Origin: Parvularia atlantis
Taxonomy: Eukaryota; Opisthokonta; Rotosphaerida
Assembly: GCA_943704415.1 (NCBI GenBank)
Contig: CALSCO010002138.1
Coordinates: 1-64,000, forward strand
Length of the DNA stretch: 64,000 bases
Direction: 5' to 3'
Numbering within the stretch: the stretch's first letter is position 1; the number at the start of each line of letters is the position of its first letter. The notes under the pieces were generated by a model, which was not told where the DNA came from, ran no database searches, and was given only the letters and a program-made list of their open reading frames with translations. This document shows positions 11,201 through 22,534 of the stretch, piece by piece. The translations under genes and the position numbers were made by a program.

Positions 11201-14200
11201 CCAGCTGATCCTCGGTGCGGCGAGCGGGCCGCGTGGCGTGTGCGTGCTGCTGAACGCGGCGCGCGCACGTGCGGACAGGCTACACGGATCCGATGCGCGA
11301 CGACTTCAACAACCTGGCGACATGGAACATCAAAGACCACATCATTGAGGCGCGCATCCCCTGGTGCGCCGTCGCCGCCCCTGCTCGGTCGGTGTGTGGC
11401 TGATCGCGTGGTTGCGCAGGATGATGCTCGGCTTCGCAGACCCGTCCAACGGCACCGTCTTCATCTTCGACGGCTTTGGCCGCGAGCTCAAGGTCGAGAC
11501 GACACGCGTCAAGGCCATGACCGTGCAGGCGCACTGGGTCAACTCGCCGCCCGGTGCGCGCGGCTGCGGCTGCGGCACACGCCGCGGGTCTGACCGAGCG
11601 AGCGCGCGCGCCCAGGCTCGGGGATGTCGCCGAACCCGATCGAGGACAACCTGCCGCGGCAGTCGGACCTGATCGAATACGACTTTGACGGCTGGGAGGA
11701 CTTTTGCTACTGCGAGCGGATCAAGCGCGGCATCCCCAAGGTCGTCGCGGCGATGGCGGGCATGCGCGACGGTGCGTCTGCGCGGCAGGGGTCTTGCGCG
11801 TGAGAGCGTGACGTCGTCGCTGGTTCAGGCAAGAACTACAGCCCGACTAGCTTCGAGACGCCGCGCGACTACACGTTCTGCGAGTGCTCCAGGGGCCTGC
11901 TGTACGTGCCGTACGAGGTCAAGGGTGCGTCGGTGCGGGCGCCAGCAGCGTGGCGCGCTCACGGCGCGTCCGGGCAGGGTACATCGTCGTGGCGTCGTTT
12001 GCGCTCTTTGCGCTCGCGTGCGCCTACGCCGGCCTCGTGCACCCAATCGTGCTCGCCGTGCGCGACCTGCACCACCCGCCCGACGCCAGCTCGTTCCGCG
12101 GCTTTGCGCGCATCAGCATGCAGGTGCGCCTCTGTGCCAGCTGCGTGCGCCTGCGTGCGTGCTCACCCGTTGCGGCCAGGTCACCGCGGGGCTGTGGTGC
12201 GCGGGCATCGTCGTCGGCTTTGCCATGTTTGTGTACTACACCGTCCTGCCCGCGACCGACCGCGTCTTCGCCTTCATGTCGCTCTTCTCCGAGCAGACGT
12301 TCAACCAGGTGCCGTGTGTGGCGTGCGGCGGCAGCTGCGCCGGCTGACGTGCCCGTGTCGCCCGCCAGAGCGCCGCGCTGCTTGTGCTGTTTTTACTCCT
12401 GCTCTCGTGGGACTCGTGCGAGCTCATCTTCGCGGTCGTGTTTATCCCGTGGAGCAACGCCAGCCGGCCGCCCGAGCGCAGCACCGCCGCGGACGAGGTG
12501 CGGGGCTCGTGTCGGCCGCCCTCGTACTAATGCGGTGGGTGTGCGCCAGCACGTCGTCGAGGCCACACCCGAGGCGAGCATCGACCTGGACCGATCGGAG
12601 CTCGACCGCGACAAGCGCGCCGTGCGCCGGCAGCGGTGCGCCTCCGCAGGCGTGCGTTCCCTCTGCCTAACATTCGCAAAACGCAGCTTCTACTTTGTCG
12701 TTGCGTGCCACAACTCGTCGCGCAAGCTGCAGCGCACGCTCACGCAGCTGCTCAAGCTGGTGCCGCCGCACCAGATCGTCATCGCCGATAACGGCTCAAC
12801 CAGGTACGCGGCCGCGTGCTGGCAACGCACGCGTGACCCTGCGCGACAGGGAGGAGGAGCGCACGACGGACGAGATTTGCGCGGCGCTGACCGAGCTGTA
12901 CCGGCGCGAGCACCCGGACTACGCTGGCGACGGCATCAAGGTCGGCCACATTGGCGAGGTGCCCGCAGCGAACGGTGACGCGGCCGCTGCTGACGCACCG
13001 CGGCGCGGCACAGGGCTCCAAGACGTCGGCGCAACTCTCGGCCGTGTACAACCTGCACGGCGTGTGCGTGCCCTTGCAGGCCGCTCGCCGCGCCGCCGCT
13101 GATCCGCGTGCGCGCACGCGGCAGGGCCGACTTTGTGACGATGATGGACGACGACACGTTTGTGCCCGACGGCTTTGACATGGAGGACGTGCTCGCGCGC
13201 TTCGAGCGCGACGACGCCGTGCAGTGTGTGGGCTACTGCTTGCGGGCGACCAAGCGGTGCGTGCGCGGGCGGGCGGGCGTCGACGGCCGCCCTGACATGG
13301 CGCGCCCAGCGTGCGCTGGCTCGAGGTGCTCGAGGACCTGGAGTACTTGATCGCGTCGTTCATGAAGGTGCGTATGCGTGCAGACAAAGCCGCGCGCTCA
13401 TTTGCCCGCGCAGACCACGCAGGCGCGCCTGGGCACGGCGCTGTTTGCGTCGGGCGCGATCAACACGTGGCGCACCGAGACGGTCGTCGACGTCCTGTTC
13501 CGGCACGACACGATGTGCGTGGCTGGCGGCGCCTGTGTTGCGGGGTCTGAGCGGGCACTCGCAGGCACCACGGCGACGACCTGCAGCAGGGCCTGATCAT
13601 GCACTCGCTTGCTGGCAAGCCGTACTTTCTCTACCCAGGCAAGGTGCACACGGGCAACTACAAGGTGCGCTGCCGTGTGCACGGTGCGCATGGCTGAGAC
13701 GACCTTGCCCAGGTCGACGTGTCGTCCAACGTGGTCTTCACCGACGTGCCCGTGCATTGGATGCATCTGACGGACTTTATCGGCGACCGCGCCACGGTGC
13801 GCTGCCGCGCCACTGCACCGCCTCTGCACTGACCGCTGAACGCGCGTCACAGCCGTGCACGTGCGACGAGCCCTCGCTGCTGCACCAGCGCGGCAAGGGC
13901 TGGGACGTGTCGCGGCAGCGGTGCGCGCGGCAGTGCTGCGGGCCCGAGCGCGTGCTCACGGCCGCCGCAAGCGCAGGTTCGTGCTCAAGTACATCAAGAT
14001 GCTTGTGTCGATGAAGCGCGTCAGCTGGAACGGCTTCTTCTCGCGCGTTGTGGCCGCGCACGACCTGCTCATCGTGCTCAACGGTGCACGGGGCCGCGCA
14101 GGGCGCGCACGTCGCTGACAACAATGCGTGCCAGACTGGGTCTCGACGTTCTACCTGATCGCGCTGCTCATCATCCTGCCCAACCGCTTGCTGATCCTGC

Positions 14201-15264
14201 TCTCGTTCGTGGTCTCGTGGGCGATCCAGATCCTGGCCTACTTTTCCTTCGCGATCTTTGTGCTCTACCCGAAGGGTGCGCGGGCTGCCGGGCTGCTGGG
14301 GGAGGCCCGACTGACCCGGGGCGTGCGCACGCAGGCATCGAGATCCCGCCAGAGGCACTGGTCGTCTACCCAATCCTGTACAAGCTGCCGTCGCAGATGT
14401 TCCTGCGCTTCTACGCGATGCTGTACAACATCTTCTACTACCTGCCGTTTGTGCGCAACAAGGTGCGCCGGGTTGCGCCGAGCGACGCGCGACCAAACGC
14501 CGCGGCCCCACGTAGGCGACGATCAAGCGCCGCCTGCGCCAGGGCGATACAAACCCGATCCGCAACATGCTGTCGATGTCGCGCACCTGGCACATCGTCA
14601 CAGAGACGTTCCACAACCTGGCGGCACGGTGCGTCCGCCAGTGCGCGACCCGCGCGGCTGATCGGCTGAGCACAGTGGCGGGCCGCACGACGACATGATC
14701 GAGCTCACGGACGAGGGCTCGTCCAGCCGGACCTCGCGCGAGGCGTCGTCATCGTCGTCGGGCGTGCTCGGCGCATCAGCGACTGCAGCACCCGCGGTTG
14801 CACCGCCCAGCGCAGCCGCAACACCCGCGCAGCCCGCAGCCCCTCCCGCCCGCTCGTGGCGTCGCTGGCTCGGCATCGCACCGTCAAACTCGGACGCACC
14901 GGTGCTGCCGTCCTCCGCAGCCATCGCGCCGGCCGCTGCGCCGAGCCAGCCGCCGAGCGCCCGGCCGCTCCTGAGCACGCCTCAAGAGCAACTGCAGCCG
15001 CCGCAGCAGCAACAGAGCCGCTCACGCAGGCCTCTGCCGCGCCCTCTGCCCAAGCCGCCGGGCGGTTCGCCGTCGGTGTCGTCTGTCTCGTCCGACGCGA
15101 CCACGGCCTCACGCGGGCGCACGGCATCGTCGGCGCGGCGGGAGCTGCCTCAGCCTCCGGTGAGCGACACGAGACCACTGCCGCCCGCGCCCGCCCCGTC
15201 GGTGCACGTGCCCGTGACACCGTCGGCGCCGCCACTGGAGGACCTGCCGCAGCGTCGGCGCTAG
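8207..15264 (+). CDS. Secreted glycosidase-like domain fused to a membrane GT2 glycosyltransferase
   Basis: One gene of roughly 35 introns. The start encodes a signal peptide (MRPPPWPWTVALALAAVLAL). The lumenal or outside part (about 8280-11930) is a TIM-barrel-like domain: VLKIAVLRIYTTLTSEFYEA, PPILLMHGIWTPEPEMNSL, LSFTNWVTTDPLRN, YFIQFHIYPYYPAF, IIVSEVGLPTS (candidate catalytic Glu), then ILFELHDEWFK. From memory these match a bacterial family annotated as GH2-barrel membrane proteins. Membrane helices (about 11980-12450) precede a cytosolic GT2 domain: FYFVVACHNSSRKL, VTMMDDDTFVPDGF (13137-13176), MHHGDDLQQGLIMH and LLHQRGKGWDVSRQR, standing for the D, DxD, ED and QxxRW-like elements of processive synthases. 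More membrane helices follow (DWVSTFYLIALLIILP). The Ser/Pro/Gln-rich tail is joined by an in-phase intron. A 13-nt exon lies at 10097-10109. Product polysaccharide unknown. Confidence 0.8.
10097..10109 (+). other. 13-nt microexon in the fusion gene
   Basis: Flanked by CCAG upstream and GTGCG downstream, this exon supplies the last base of a Trp codon and the codons for I-L-F-E. It joins GWQGW to LHDEWFK, restoring the GWILFE-x-x-DEWFK pattern expected of the family. Without it the frame does not close across 10017-10165. Confidence 0.7.
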
Positions 15265-15690
15265 CTAGCCTCTTCAAATAACAACTGCAACGACAGCGAA
15301 ACCAAGAAGTGTGCAGTGGCGCGCGTGTGCACGGCATGGCATGGCATGTGGGTCGGGTGGTGGCAGGCCTCCGAGGTCGATGGTACAGGTCTACGACGGC
15401 CGGGAAGGGAGGGGAGGAGAGCACAGCGGCAGAAGCGAGGGCCAGAATCGGAAGCCAGGGGCGCGCGGGCGGGGAGGGGGAGGGATGCAGATGGGCGGGC
15501 AGTGAGGAGCACGCGGCGAGGGCGGCGCGTGGTCGCAGGGGCTGGCAGGAGACGCAGGCAGCAGCACAAGAGAGAAAAGAAAGCAAAAAATCGTCGGCAG
15601 ATAAGGCGAGGAGCCGAGCAGAAGAAGATCAACAGAGTGAGAGTGAGGACAAAGACAGAAACGATGCGAGGCGGGGCGGCACGACACGGC
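15265..15690. other. Convergent intergenic region, purine-rich on the plus strand
   Basis: This 426-bp gap between two convergent stop codons is strongly G+A biased on the plus strand from about 15395 to 15670 (runs such as GGGAAGGGAGGGGAGGAGAG). It presumably holds both 3' untranslated regions. I see no RNA gene or coding potential that fits its neighbours. Confidence 0.6.
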
Positions 15691-17924
15691 TCACATGGGC
15701 ATCGGCAGCGGCATCGGCATGACCATCGGCATGGGCGCCTGCGCGTGCATCTGGCGCGCCTCGACGCGGCGCTTCGCGGGGCTGATGCGGATCGGGCGGT
15801 CACCGCACAGCTGGCCCTGGGCGCGTGCACGCGAGCGGGTTGGAAAGGCGTCAGGCAGGCGCCGGCCAGGCGTGCCTGCATCTCGGTCATGGCGCGTGCG
15901 GCGTCCTCGCGGTTGTCAAACGTGACAAAGCCAAAGCCCTGGCGTTGGCCGCGGTCAGTATCAGGCCAGGTGGGCGCCCGCCGCCGCACCTTGGACAGGT
16001 AGGTCGACGGGTTGACGACGACGCGCCCGCCGCGGACCGAGGCGTAGCGCTGGGCAAAGAGCGAGACGAGCGCGGTCTGGTCGACGTCGTGCGCGAGGTT
16101 GCCCACAAAGATGGTGAAAACGAGCGAGCCGTCCTCGGCCTCCTCGCCCAGCGGCGCGTTCTCGTCGTCGACCGGCGCGACGAGGTGCTCACTCATGTGG
16201 CCAGCGCCCGCGCCGCTACCGCCCTCGTCGGCGTCCGCGCCGGCGAGCGAGGCGCTGCCTTCGCGCGGGGGCCCGGCCGCATCGCTCGGGGCTCCCTCGG
16301 CCGGGGTGCTCGTGCCGGGGCTGTTGGTGCCCTCGTTGGCCGCGCCGGCGCTGCCGGGCGGGGACGAGGTCTTGCGCTGGGCCCAGTTGAGGCGGTAGAA
16401 GCGGTTGGTGCCGGGGATGGGCTTGCCGTTGAGCATGGCCATGGCGCGCATAGCCGCGGCGGCGGTGGGGAACTTGATGAAGCCAAAGGTGCTGAGGCGG
16501 CCAAACTTGTCGATGTGCACCTTGGCCGTGACCTTCTCGTTCGTGGCCTGGCCAAACATGTGCGAGAGGAACTTGTCGGTCATCCACGGCTGGAGGTCGC
16601 CCATCCACAGCGTCAGGGCGTCCTCGTTGGGCTGCGGCGCGGGCGGCGAACCCATGGCCTGCATGTCGAACGGCGGCAGCGTCGGCCGCATTCCGCCCGG
16701 CGGCGCGGCGTAGACGGGCCGGAAGCCGGGGGCGCCGCGGGCATCGGGCAGGGTGTAGGCCGGCGGGCCCGCCTGGCCGGTCCAGGCCTGCGGGGCGCCG
16801 TTGGGCGCACTGAACGCGGACGGGTGGAAGCCGCCCATCGGCTGCGGCGGGTAGGCCATCGGGGCGCCGTAGGGCTGGCCGTACGGGTTGGGCATGAGCG
16901 CGCCGGGTGGGTAGCTGGGCGGAGCGGCTGTGTGTGTGCGGGCGTGCAAGTCAGCCCCCAAGGGCGCACGGCGGGAGGGGCAGCGCCACGCACGGCGGCC
17001 GTAGGCTGGCATCGGGCGCAGCGGACGGTCCCAGGCAGCGGGCGCGCCGGTGTAGTCGCGCGGGCGCTGGTTCATGCCTGCGTGGGGTGTCAATGCAGCG
17101 CTCTCGCACGGGAGGGCGGCGGCGCACGTGCGGGGCACTGTTGGATCCAGTGGCCCGGGGTGTTGCACGCGCGGCAGACGTAGCCCGGCGGCGGCGTCGT
17201 GCTGGTCTTGGTCGGGTCGGAGCTCTGCGGGCAGCGCTGGATCCAGTGCCCGGGCACGCCGCAAATCTTGCAGACGTAGTTGGGCGGCGGGAAGGCCGAG
17301 CGGGGCTGCTGGTAGCGCGGGCGCATGCCGTAGACCTGCTGCTGCGTGTGCGTTTGTTGCGGTGTGCGTGAGTCGGTGCGGGGGGTGCGCGCGCGACTGC
17401 ACTCACGTTTATCTGCATCAGCTCGACCTGCTGCCAGTTGGCGTTGGTGTAGGCCTGCATCTGCTGCATGTGCACGGCCATCTGCATCTGCTGCATCGCC
17501 CCGACATCGCCGTCCGCCGGCTCGTAGTCCTTATTGCGTCGCACGCGCACGTGCGCGCCCCCGTCAGCCCCACCGGTCGCGATCCTTTCCCCCTCTCTCT
17601 CACGGCCCCGCGCACCTCGCGCGACGGCGGCATGTCGGGCACGTCGGTGATGGTCGACGCCGCGAGCTGGTCGGCCAGCCCGGCCGCGGCCGTGTCCTCA
17701 GCGTCTCCGCCTTGCGTGCGAACGGCGCGTCGCGGGGACGGTGTCAGCCACCGTGATCCGCGCGGCAACCGTGCGGCGCTGCGTGCGGCGCTGCGTGCGT
17801 TGTGTGCGGACGAAGGGTGCGCGGGGGCCACGCAGGCAGTACGCAACGACGCCGCACGCAGCGCCGCACGCAGCGCGGCCGTGGAGCGACGCTAAAACGC
17901 ACCGTGCTCAACGGGCGACGCCAT
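15691..17924 (-). CDS. RNA-binding protein with two zinc knuckles and two RRMs (SECp43/Nam8-like RRMs)
   Basis: Predicted RNA-binding protein. Exon 1 is tiny (17924-17903, MASPVEHG). It is followed by an acidic exon ending DVPDMPPSRE, a Gln/Met-rich exon, then two CCHC knuckles: YVCKICGVPGHWIQRCP and YVCRACNTPGHWIQQCP. A Pro/Gly/Tyr-rich linker leads to RRM1 (LTLWMGDLQPWMTDKF, FGRLSTFGFIKF, GKPIPGTNRFYRLNW) and RRM2 (FTIFVGNLAHDVDQTALVSL, KGFGFVTF, LCGDRPIRIS). The tail is PMPMVMPMPLPMPM. RRM1 with LWMGDL and its end resembles SECp43 and Nam8/TIA-1-like splicing or 3'-end factors. Seven introns fit in phase. The last, 15817-15875, has a GC donor (CAG|GCACG) and is required to restore EMQGQLCGDRP. 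The specific RNA target is unknown. Confidence 0.85.
15817..15875 (-). other. GC-AG intron
   Basis: The donor reads CAG|GCACG and the acceptor CCCAG|GGC, with CTGAC inside. No GT donor in phase joins the two halves of RRM2. Using this GC donor gives a continuous RNP motif. Confidence 0.75.
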
Positions 17925-18141
17925 CCGCGCGGTCGCGCTCCTGCGCCTGGCGCGTGGTGGCGGGGCGCGGGGTGGCGGCGACGGGCGGCGGCGCGAGGGG
18001 GGGAAGAGGGGGAAGGTGCGGTGCGGCCCGCGCGGAGCACACGGGGTCGGAAGACGCGCAGCCGGCGGCACCTGGCGCGGTCGCGTCGCGCTGCAAAGCT
18101 TTGTGTTGATGCGCGGCCATGACTTTCGCATGATCCGGCGG
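17925..18141. promoter_or_regulatory. Shared divergent promoter region (RRM gene / PBI2-like gene)
   Basis: This 217-bp spacer separates the starts of two divergent genes. It is nearly pure GC with a G-rich run at about 17990-18020 on the plus strand. No TATA box is visible. It is the only sequence available for both promoters. Confidence 0.5.
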
Positions 18142-18547
18142 ATGGCGGGTGTGCGTCGGGCGCACGTCGCTCTCGCGGCTGAGGCGGTGCGCGGCATGCA
18201 GACAAGGGCGCGTACATCGTCCTGTTCAAGGCCGACGTGCAGAACACGCGCATCGACGAGATCCTCGCGGGCCTGGAGGGCGTGACGGTGAAGAACCGGT
18301 GCGCCGGGGCGATGCGCGCGGATGCATTTGGTGCTGACGTCGAGCGTCAGCTACAACCTCGGCAACTTCAAGGGCTTCGCGGCCTCGCTCACGGACGAGC
18401 AGCTCGGTGCGGACGGGCCGGTGAGGCGCCCGTGCGTTCACGGCCGCCGCAGCGCGCCTCACGGCGATGGACGAGGTCGACTTGTTCGAGCCCGACGGCG
18501 AGATCACCGCCTTCGCGGCCAAGAGCGGCAAGCTCGGCAAGAAGTGA
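18142..18547 (+). CDS. Proteinase inhibitor I9-type protein, PBI2-like
   Basis: Small protein of about 86 residues that matches the subtilisin-propeptide-like I9 inhibitors of fungi, which inhibit vacuolar proteinase B and aid vacuole fusion in yeast. The spliced product begins MADKGAYIVLFK, followed by TRIDEILAGLEGVTVKN, YNLGNFKGFAASLTDEQL and MDEVDLFEPDGEITAF. This is the full beta-alpha-beta-beta-alpha-beta I9 fold without a protease domain. Four exons are used; exon 1 is just ATGGCGG (18142-18148), and its intron starts GTGTGCG. The next two donors are GTGCG. The length equals that of yeast Pbi2-type inhibitors. The MED25-like gene on the opposite strand ends 70 bp downstream. The partner protease is not in this window. 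Confidence 0.85.
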
Positions 18548-18617
18548 GGCGCCGCGCTGCCGCCTCGTGTCGCACGTACGCACATCGATCAGTTTTTTTT
18601 TTGGTACACTGCACTGG

Positions 18618-21024
18618 TCACGCGACCGGCATGCCCTGCTCCACAAAGACCGCGATCACGGGCATCTTGGGCGAGCTCAGCAGGTAAAAGTCCTTCACGC
18701 CAAAGTCGGCTGCACCGCCCCGCGTCAGCCGTCGGCCGCACCGCATGAGCGAGCGCACGCACGCACCGTTCAGCGCCATCGAGTCCTTCTGCAGGTAGGT
18801 CTGCAGCGCCTGGAAGACCTCGATGTTGCGCCGGTTGATCTCGTCGTTCTGGTGCCGCGCGACGGTCACGGTGCCGATGAGTGCTGCGCGCGGTGTGAGC
18901 CTCGCGCGCTGCACACGCACACACACACGCGCACGTCCTACCCTGGCGCTTGCTGAGCAGCACCTTGAACGCCTCCTCCGTGTACGGCGCGAAGCGCGTC
19001 GCCTGTAGCGGTCGCCCCGCCAGCGCGGTGAAGATCGGGTTGCCGCTGCACACACGCCAGGTAAGCCTTGTGCTGCTGCGCACGCCGGGCGCACCTCATC
19101 TCGGGCGCGCCCGAGACCACGATCGGGCAGGCGAACGTGTGCACAGTGCCCTCGACCGGCAGCTGGAACGTGAGCGAGCCCGACCAGAGCAGCAGCTGCT
19201 GCCGCTGTCCGCCCTGCGCTGGCTGAGGCTGCTGCGGCGCCTGCGCCTGCTGCGGTTGCTGCGGCGGCAGCGGCTGTTGCGGTTGCATCTGTGTTGGCGG
19301 CAGCTGTTGGGGCCGCGCCCCCGGCTGGGCCATCTGCGCTGCGACCGTCCGCATCTGCTGCGGCGGCTGATGCTGTTGCTGACTGAGCTGCGGCGGACGC
19401 ACGGGCGACAGCTGCATCGGCGGTGCCGCGTAGTTTGGTGCCGCGCGAACAGCGCCAGCAGGTGCCACCGCCGGCCCCGCTCCTGGGGCTGGCCGCGCGC
19501 CGCCGAGCGCGGCTGCGGGTCGCCCAGGCACGGGCTGCAGCGCCTGCAGCGCCTGCACGTCGGTCAGCAGCCACGACCAAGGGCGCAGCCTGCACGCACC
19601 ACCGGCCGCGCGTACGCCTGCACCGCGCTCGCCTGCTGCACGGCCGCACGCACGGTCGGCTGGCCAGCAGTGTGCGGGCGCGGTCGCCCTGCTGCTGCTG
19701 CGGCGGCTGCGGCTGCGGTAGCAGCGCCGCTCATGATTACGGGCTGCACGGGCACCGCGGCCGGCACGGGCCGCTGCGGGGCCAGGGGGCCAGCAGAGGC
19801 CGTGGGGCGGGCGGCAGCTGCGACGGCAGGCATCGGTGTCCCCTCGAGCTTGGGCCGCTTGATGGCGCCCAGGTCGACCGTCGCATCCGGCGCTTCGTGC
19901 TTGAGCGAGCCGGCAGGCGCGGCGGGCGGCGGCACAGCGGCGACGATCGCTGCGTGCGCGAGACACTGAGTTGATTGGTCGCACGCGCGGCTGGCACGCA
20001 CGCTTGTCGGCCAGCTGCAAGCCGCCGTGCAGCTGGACAATGTGGCTCGTGCGAGCCGCCGCGGGCATGAGCGCCTGCTTGCCGTTGTTGGCCTGGCGCA
20101 ATGCGCGCATCGATGAACGACCCATTGGTGCCGGCAGTGCCGCACCTTGCTCACGAAGGCCTGCAGCTCCGGCAGAGACGCGCGCGCGCTGATTAGCGAT
20201 ACGGCCACCTTGCGGCTGCGCACGTCCTCCAGGATCGCGTGCAGGTCGACGTGGCTGGACGGCCGGCAGCGTGTGTGCGCGCCGGTCAGCGAGCGCCGCG
20301 AGACAAGCGCCGTAACGCACGAGGTGGTCGCGCGCGTATCGAACGTGTACCGGCTCGTCCCGAGGATCGGCAGCGTCTGAGACACGATGACGATGTGCCG
20401 CACGACGGACGTGGCGGCCGGGTCGCTCGTGAGCGCGAGCATCTACGGCGCCGTGAGATCGGCAGGCCGCGCACACATGGTCCAGGTGGCGCACGTTGAG
20501 CGCCGCGATCAGCCCGTCGCCGACGCAGTTGCGCAGCAGGTTGCCGCCGTGGCAGGGCACGCGCTTGAGCGCCTGAGCGAAGCGCTCGTGGTCGTTCGTG
20601 AGCAGGGCGCGCTCGACCGGCGTGGCCGAGAACGGGCGCGGCCCGCGGAAGACGACGAGCCCGTATGAGATGACGACGCGCTGCTCCTTGGGCTTCGCAG
20701 CCTGCGGCGCACACATCCAATCGGCTTGTTGCGGCAGCTGCCGCGCGTGTGCGCACGGCACGCACCGCAGCCGCTGGCGGCGTGCTGTTTGAGACGTTGT
20801 GCAGATGGCTGCGGACGCGCGGTGCGAGCGTGAGCGTGAGCGCGCCACATCCAGCAGCTGCCGCCGGGCGCACTTGATCAGCGGCTGCAGGTACAGCTCG
20901 TGCAGCTCGTCGTACGCGCTGGCCATCGCGGCCGAGCCGTCGACGACAAACACGACCTGGGCGCGCGCTGTCAGCCCCCCCCCGGCGGCGCTGATGCAGA
21001 TCGAGCGCGCGCCTTCGCCTCCAT
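18618..21024 (-). CDS. MED25: Mediator subunit 25-like protein
   Basis: Predicted Mediator subunit linking activators to RNA polymerase II. The N-terminal von Willebrand A-like domain reads VVFVVDGSAAMASAYDELHE, VVISYGLVVFRG, VERALLTNDHERFAQALKRV, GGNLLRNCVGDGLIAALN and HIVIVSQTLPILG. A lysine-containing IKRPKLEG segment and long Ala/Gln/Pro-rich spacers follow (about 19200-19900). The C-terminal domain is of PTOV/ACID type: LLLWSGSLTFQLPVEGTVHT, YTEEAFKVLLSKRQ, DFGVKDFYLLSSPKMPVIAV. About nine introns close in phase. The 5' end is unclear: the ATG at 21024 is one base out of frame across a run of nine G at 20985-20993, so either a G is miscounted or a small upstream exon exists. The divergent PAK1IP1 gene begins at 21070. 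Confidence 0.75.
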
Positions 21025-21069
21025 CTTTTTTCACGCGAATTACCAGCCACGCGCGAGGGCCACGTGGCG

Positions 21070-22511
21070 ATGGCTAAGGTCCGCATCGTCTGCGGCGCGT
21101 ACGAGCGCGTGCTGTGCGGGCTGGACGCGGTGCAGGACGAGCGTGCGTTTGCGCTGGCGGGGGGCGGACACGTGCGGGGCAGGATGCTGACGTCTCGCGC
21201 GCCCTCGTGCAGGCAGCGGCGTGTGGTTGCTGAGCCCGGTCTTCATTGTGCCCGCGCACAGCGGCTGCATCAAGGCGCTCGACATCGGCGGGCACCTGCT
21301 CGCGTCGGGCAGCACGGACGAGGTGATCAAGTGCGTGCGCGCGTGCGACCTGCAGCGCCGATGCCGCAGGCCGCTCACCGCTTCGGACGCAGGCTCTTCG
21401 ACCTGCACCGGCGCGTCGAGCTCGGCTCACTGCTGCAACACGACGGCTCCATTACCGACCTCGCGTTCTACGGGACGTCGCACCTGCTCAGCGCGAGCGA
21501 GGACGGGACGCTGTGCATCTGGCGCACGAGCGACTGGGAGTGCCTCAAGACGCTGAAGGGCCACAAGTGCGTCGAGGACGCGGCAGCGCAGCGCACGTGC
21601 CGCTGACTCGCGGGCCACGCGCGCAGAGGCCCCGTGCACGCCATCGCCGTGCACCCATCGGGGAAGCTCGCGCTGAGCACGGGCAAGGACCGTGCACTGC
21701 ACACGTGGGACCTCGTCCAGGGGCGGAGCGCGCACTTGCAGCGCCTGCCGGTCGCCGGCGACGTCGTGCGGTGGGCGCCGGGCGGCACGTCGTTCGCCGT
21801 CGTGCACGACAGCACCGTCGATGTCTACTCGGCCGCGGTGCGCTGGCGCGGTCTCGCGGCGCAGCGGCTCATGCCGCACGCGAACGCGCGCCAGACGGCC
21901 ACCGTCGTGCACACGGTGCAGTCCAGCAAGCGCGTCACGAGCTTCGCCTTTGCAACCGTGCGACGCCGTGCCGCGCAGCCGCGCGGGCGCTGTGCTGATG
22001 CGCCGCGGGCACACGACAGGACGACACGGTGCTGATTGCGACCGACGAGGGCCTGCTGCGTGCGCACGCACTTGCTGCCGACCAGGACATGTTCACGCTC
22101 GCGTACCACGCGACAAGGTGGCCGTGCACCGCACACCCCCTCGCGCTGGGCCTGACAACGACGTCGTGCCTGCGCAGGATACGCGGCCTCGCGCTCGTCA
22201 AGACCGCCAAGCAGCAGCTGCTCGTGACCATCTCGTCCGACGGGCTCGTGTGCCTGTGGGACTACGCCGCGCTGCTCCGCCAGCCGGGTGCGACGGCAGA
22301 CGACGCGCCCGCACCGCAGCCGCTCGCGTCGTACTCGACCGACATCCGCCTGACGTGCCTGCGCGCGACCGTGCTCAGCAAGGGCGGCAAGGGCAAGCGC
22401 GCGGCCGAGACCGTCGACGCCGAGCCAGAGCCACACGTCGTCGCCGCTGCCGCCCCCGCCGCAGACACGCCGCCTGCCAAGAAGCGCAAGGCACGGAAGC
22501 CTGCGCAGTGA
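21070..22511 (+). CDS. PAK1IP1: PAK1IP1/Mak11-like WD40 ribosome biogenesis factor
   Basis: WD-repeat protein needed for 60S ribosomal subunit maturation in yeast (Mak11); nucleolar. The N-terminus (MAKVRIVCGAYERVLCGLDA) matches the family's opening strand. Later exons give AHSGCIKALDIGGHLLASGS, DGSITDLAFYGTSHLLSASE, DGTLCIWRTSDWECLKTLKG, GPVHAIAVHPSGKLALSTGK, RALHTWDLVQGR and SDGLVCLWDYAAL, five to six WD blades in family order. The C-terminus is lysine-rich (PPAKKRKARKPAQ), a likely nucleolar signal. Seven introns are inferred. The junction between exon 1 and the AHSGCIK exon is ambiguous: either one intron or an 8-nt microexon. The stop is 23 bp before the next start. Confidence 0.85.
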
Positions 22512-22534
22512 ACAACCGACTTTGTTTGTCGCGG

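Noticed and set aside
15261-17402. A 713-codon minus-strand frame through the RRM gene and beyond its stop
   Set aside because: Only part of the frame is coding. The C-terminal portion past about 15870 runs through a GC-AG intron and the intergenic tract, in a frame that does not match the RRM2 end.
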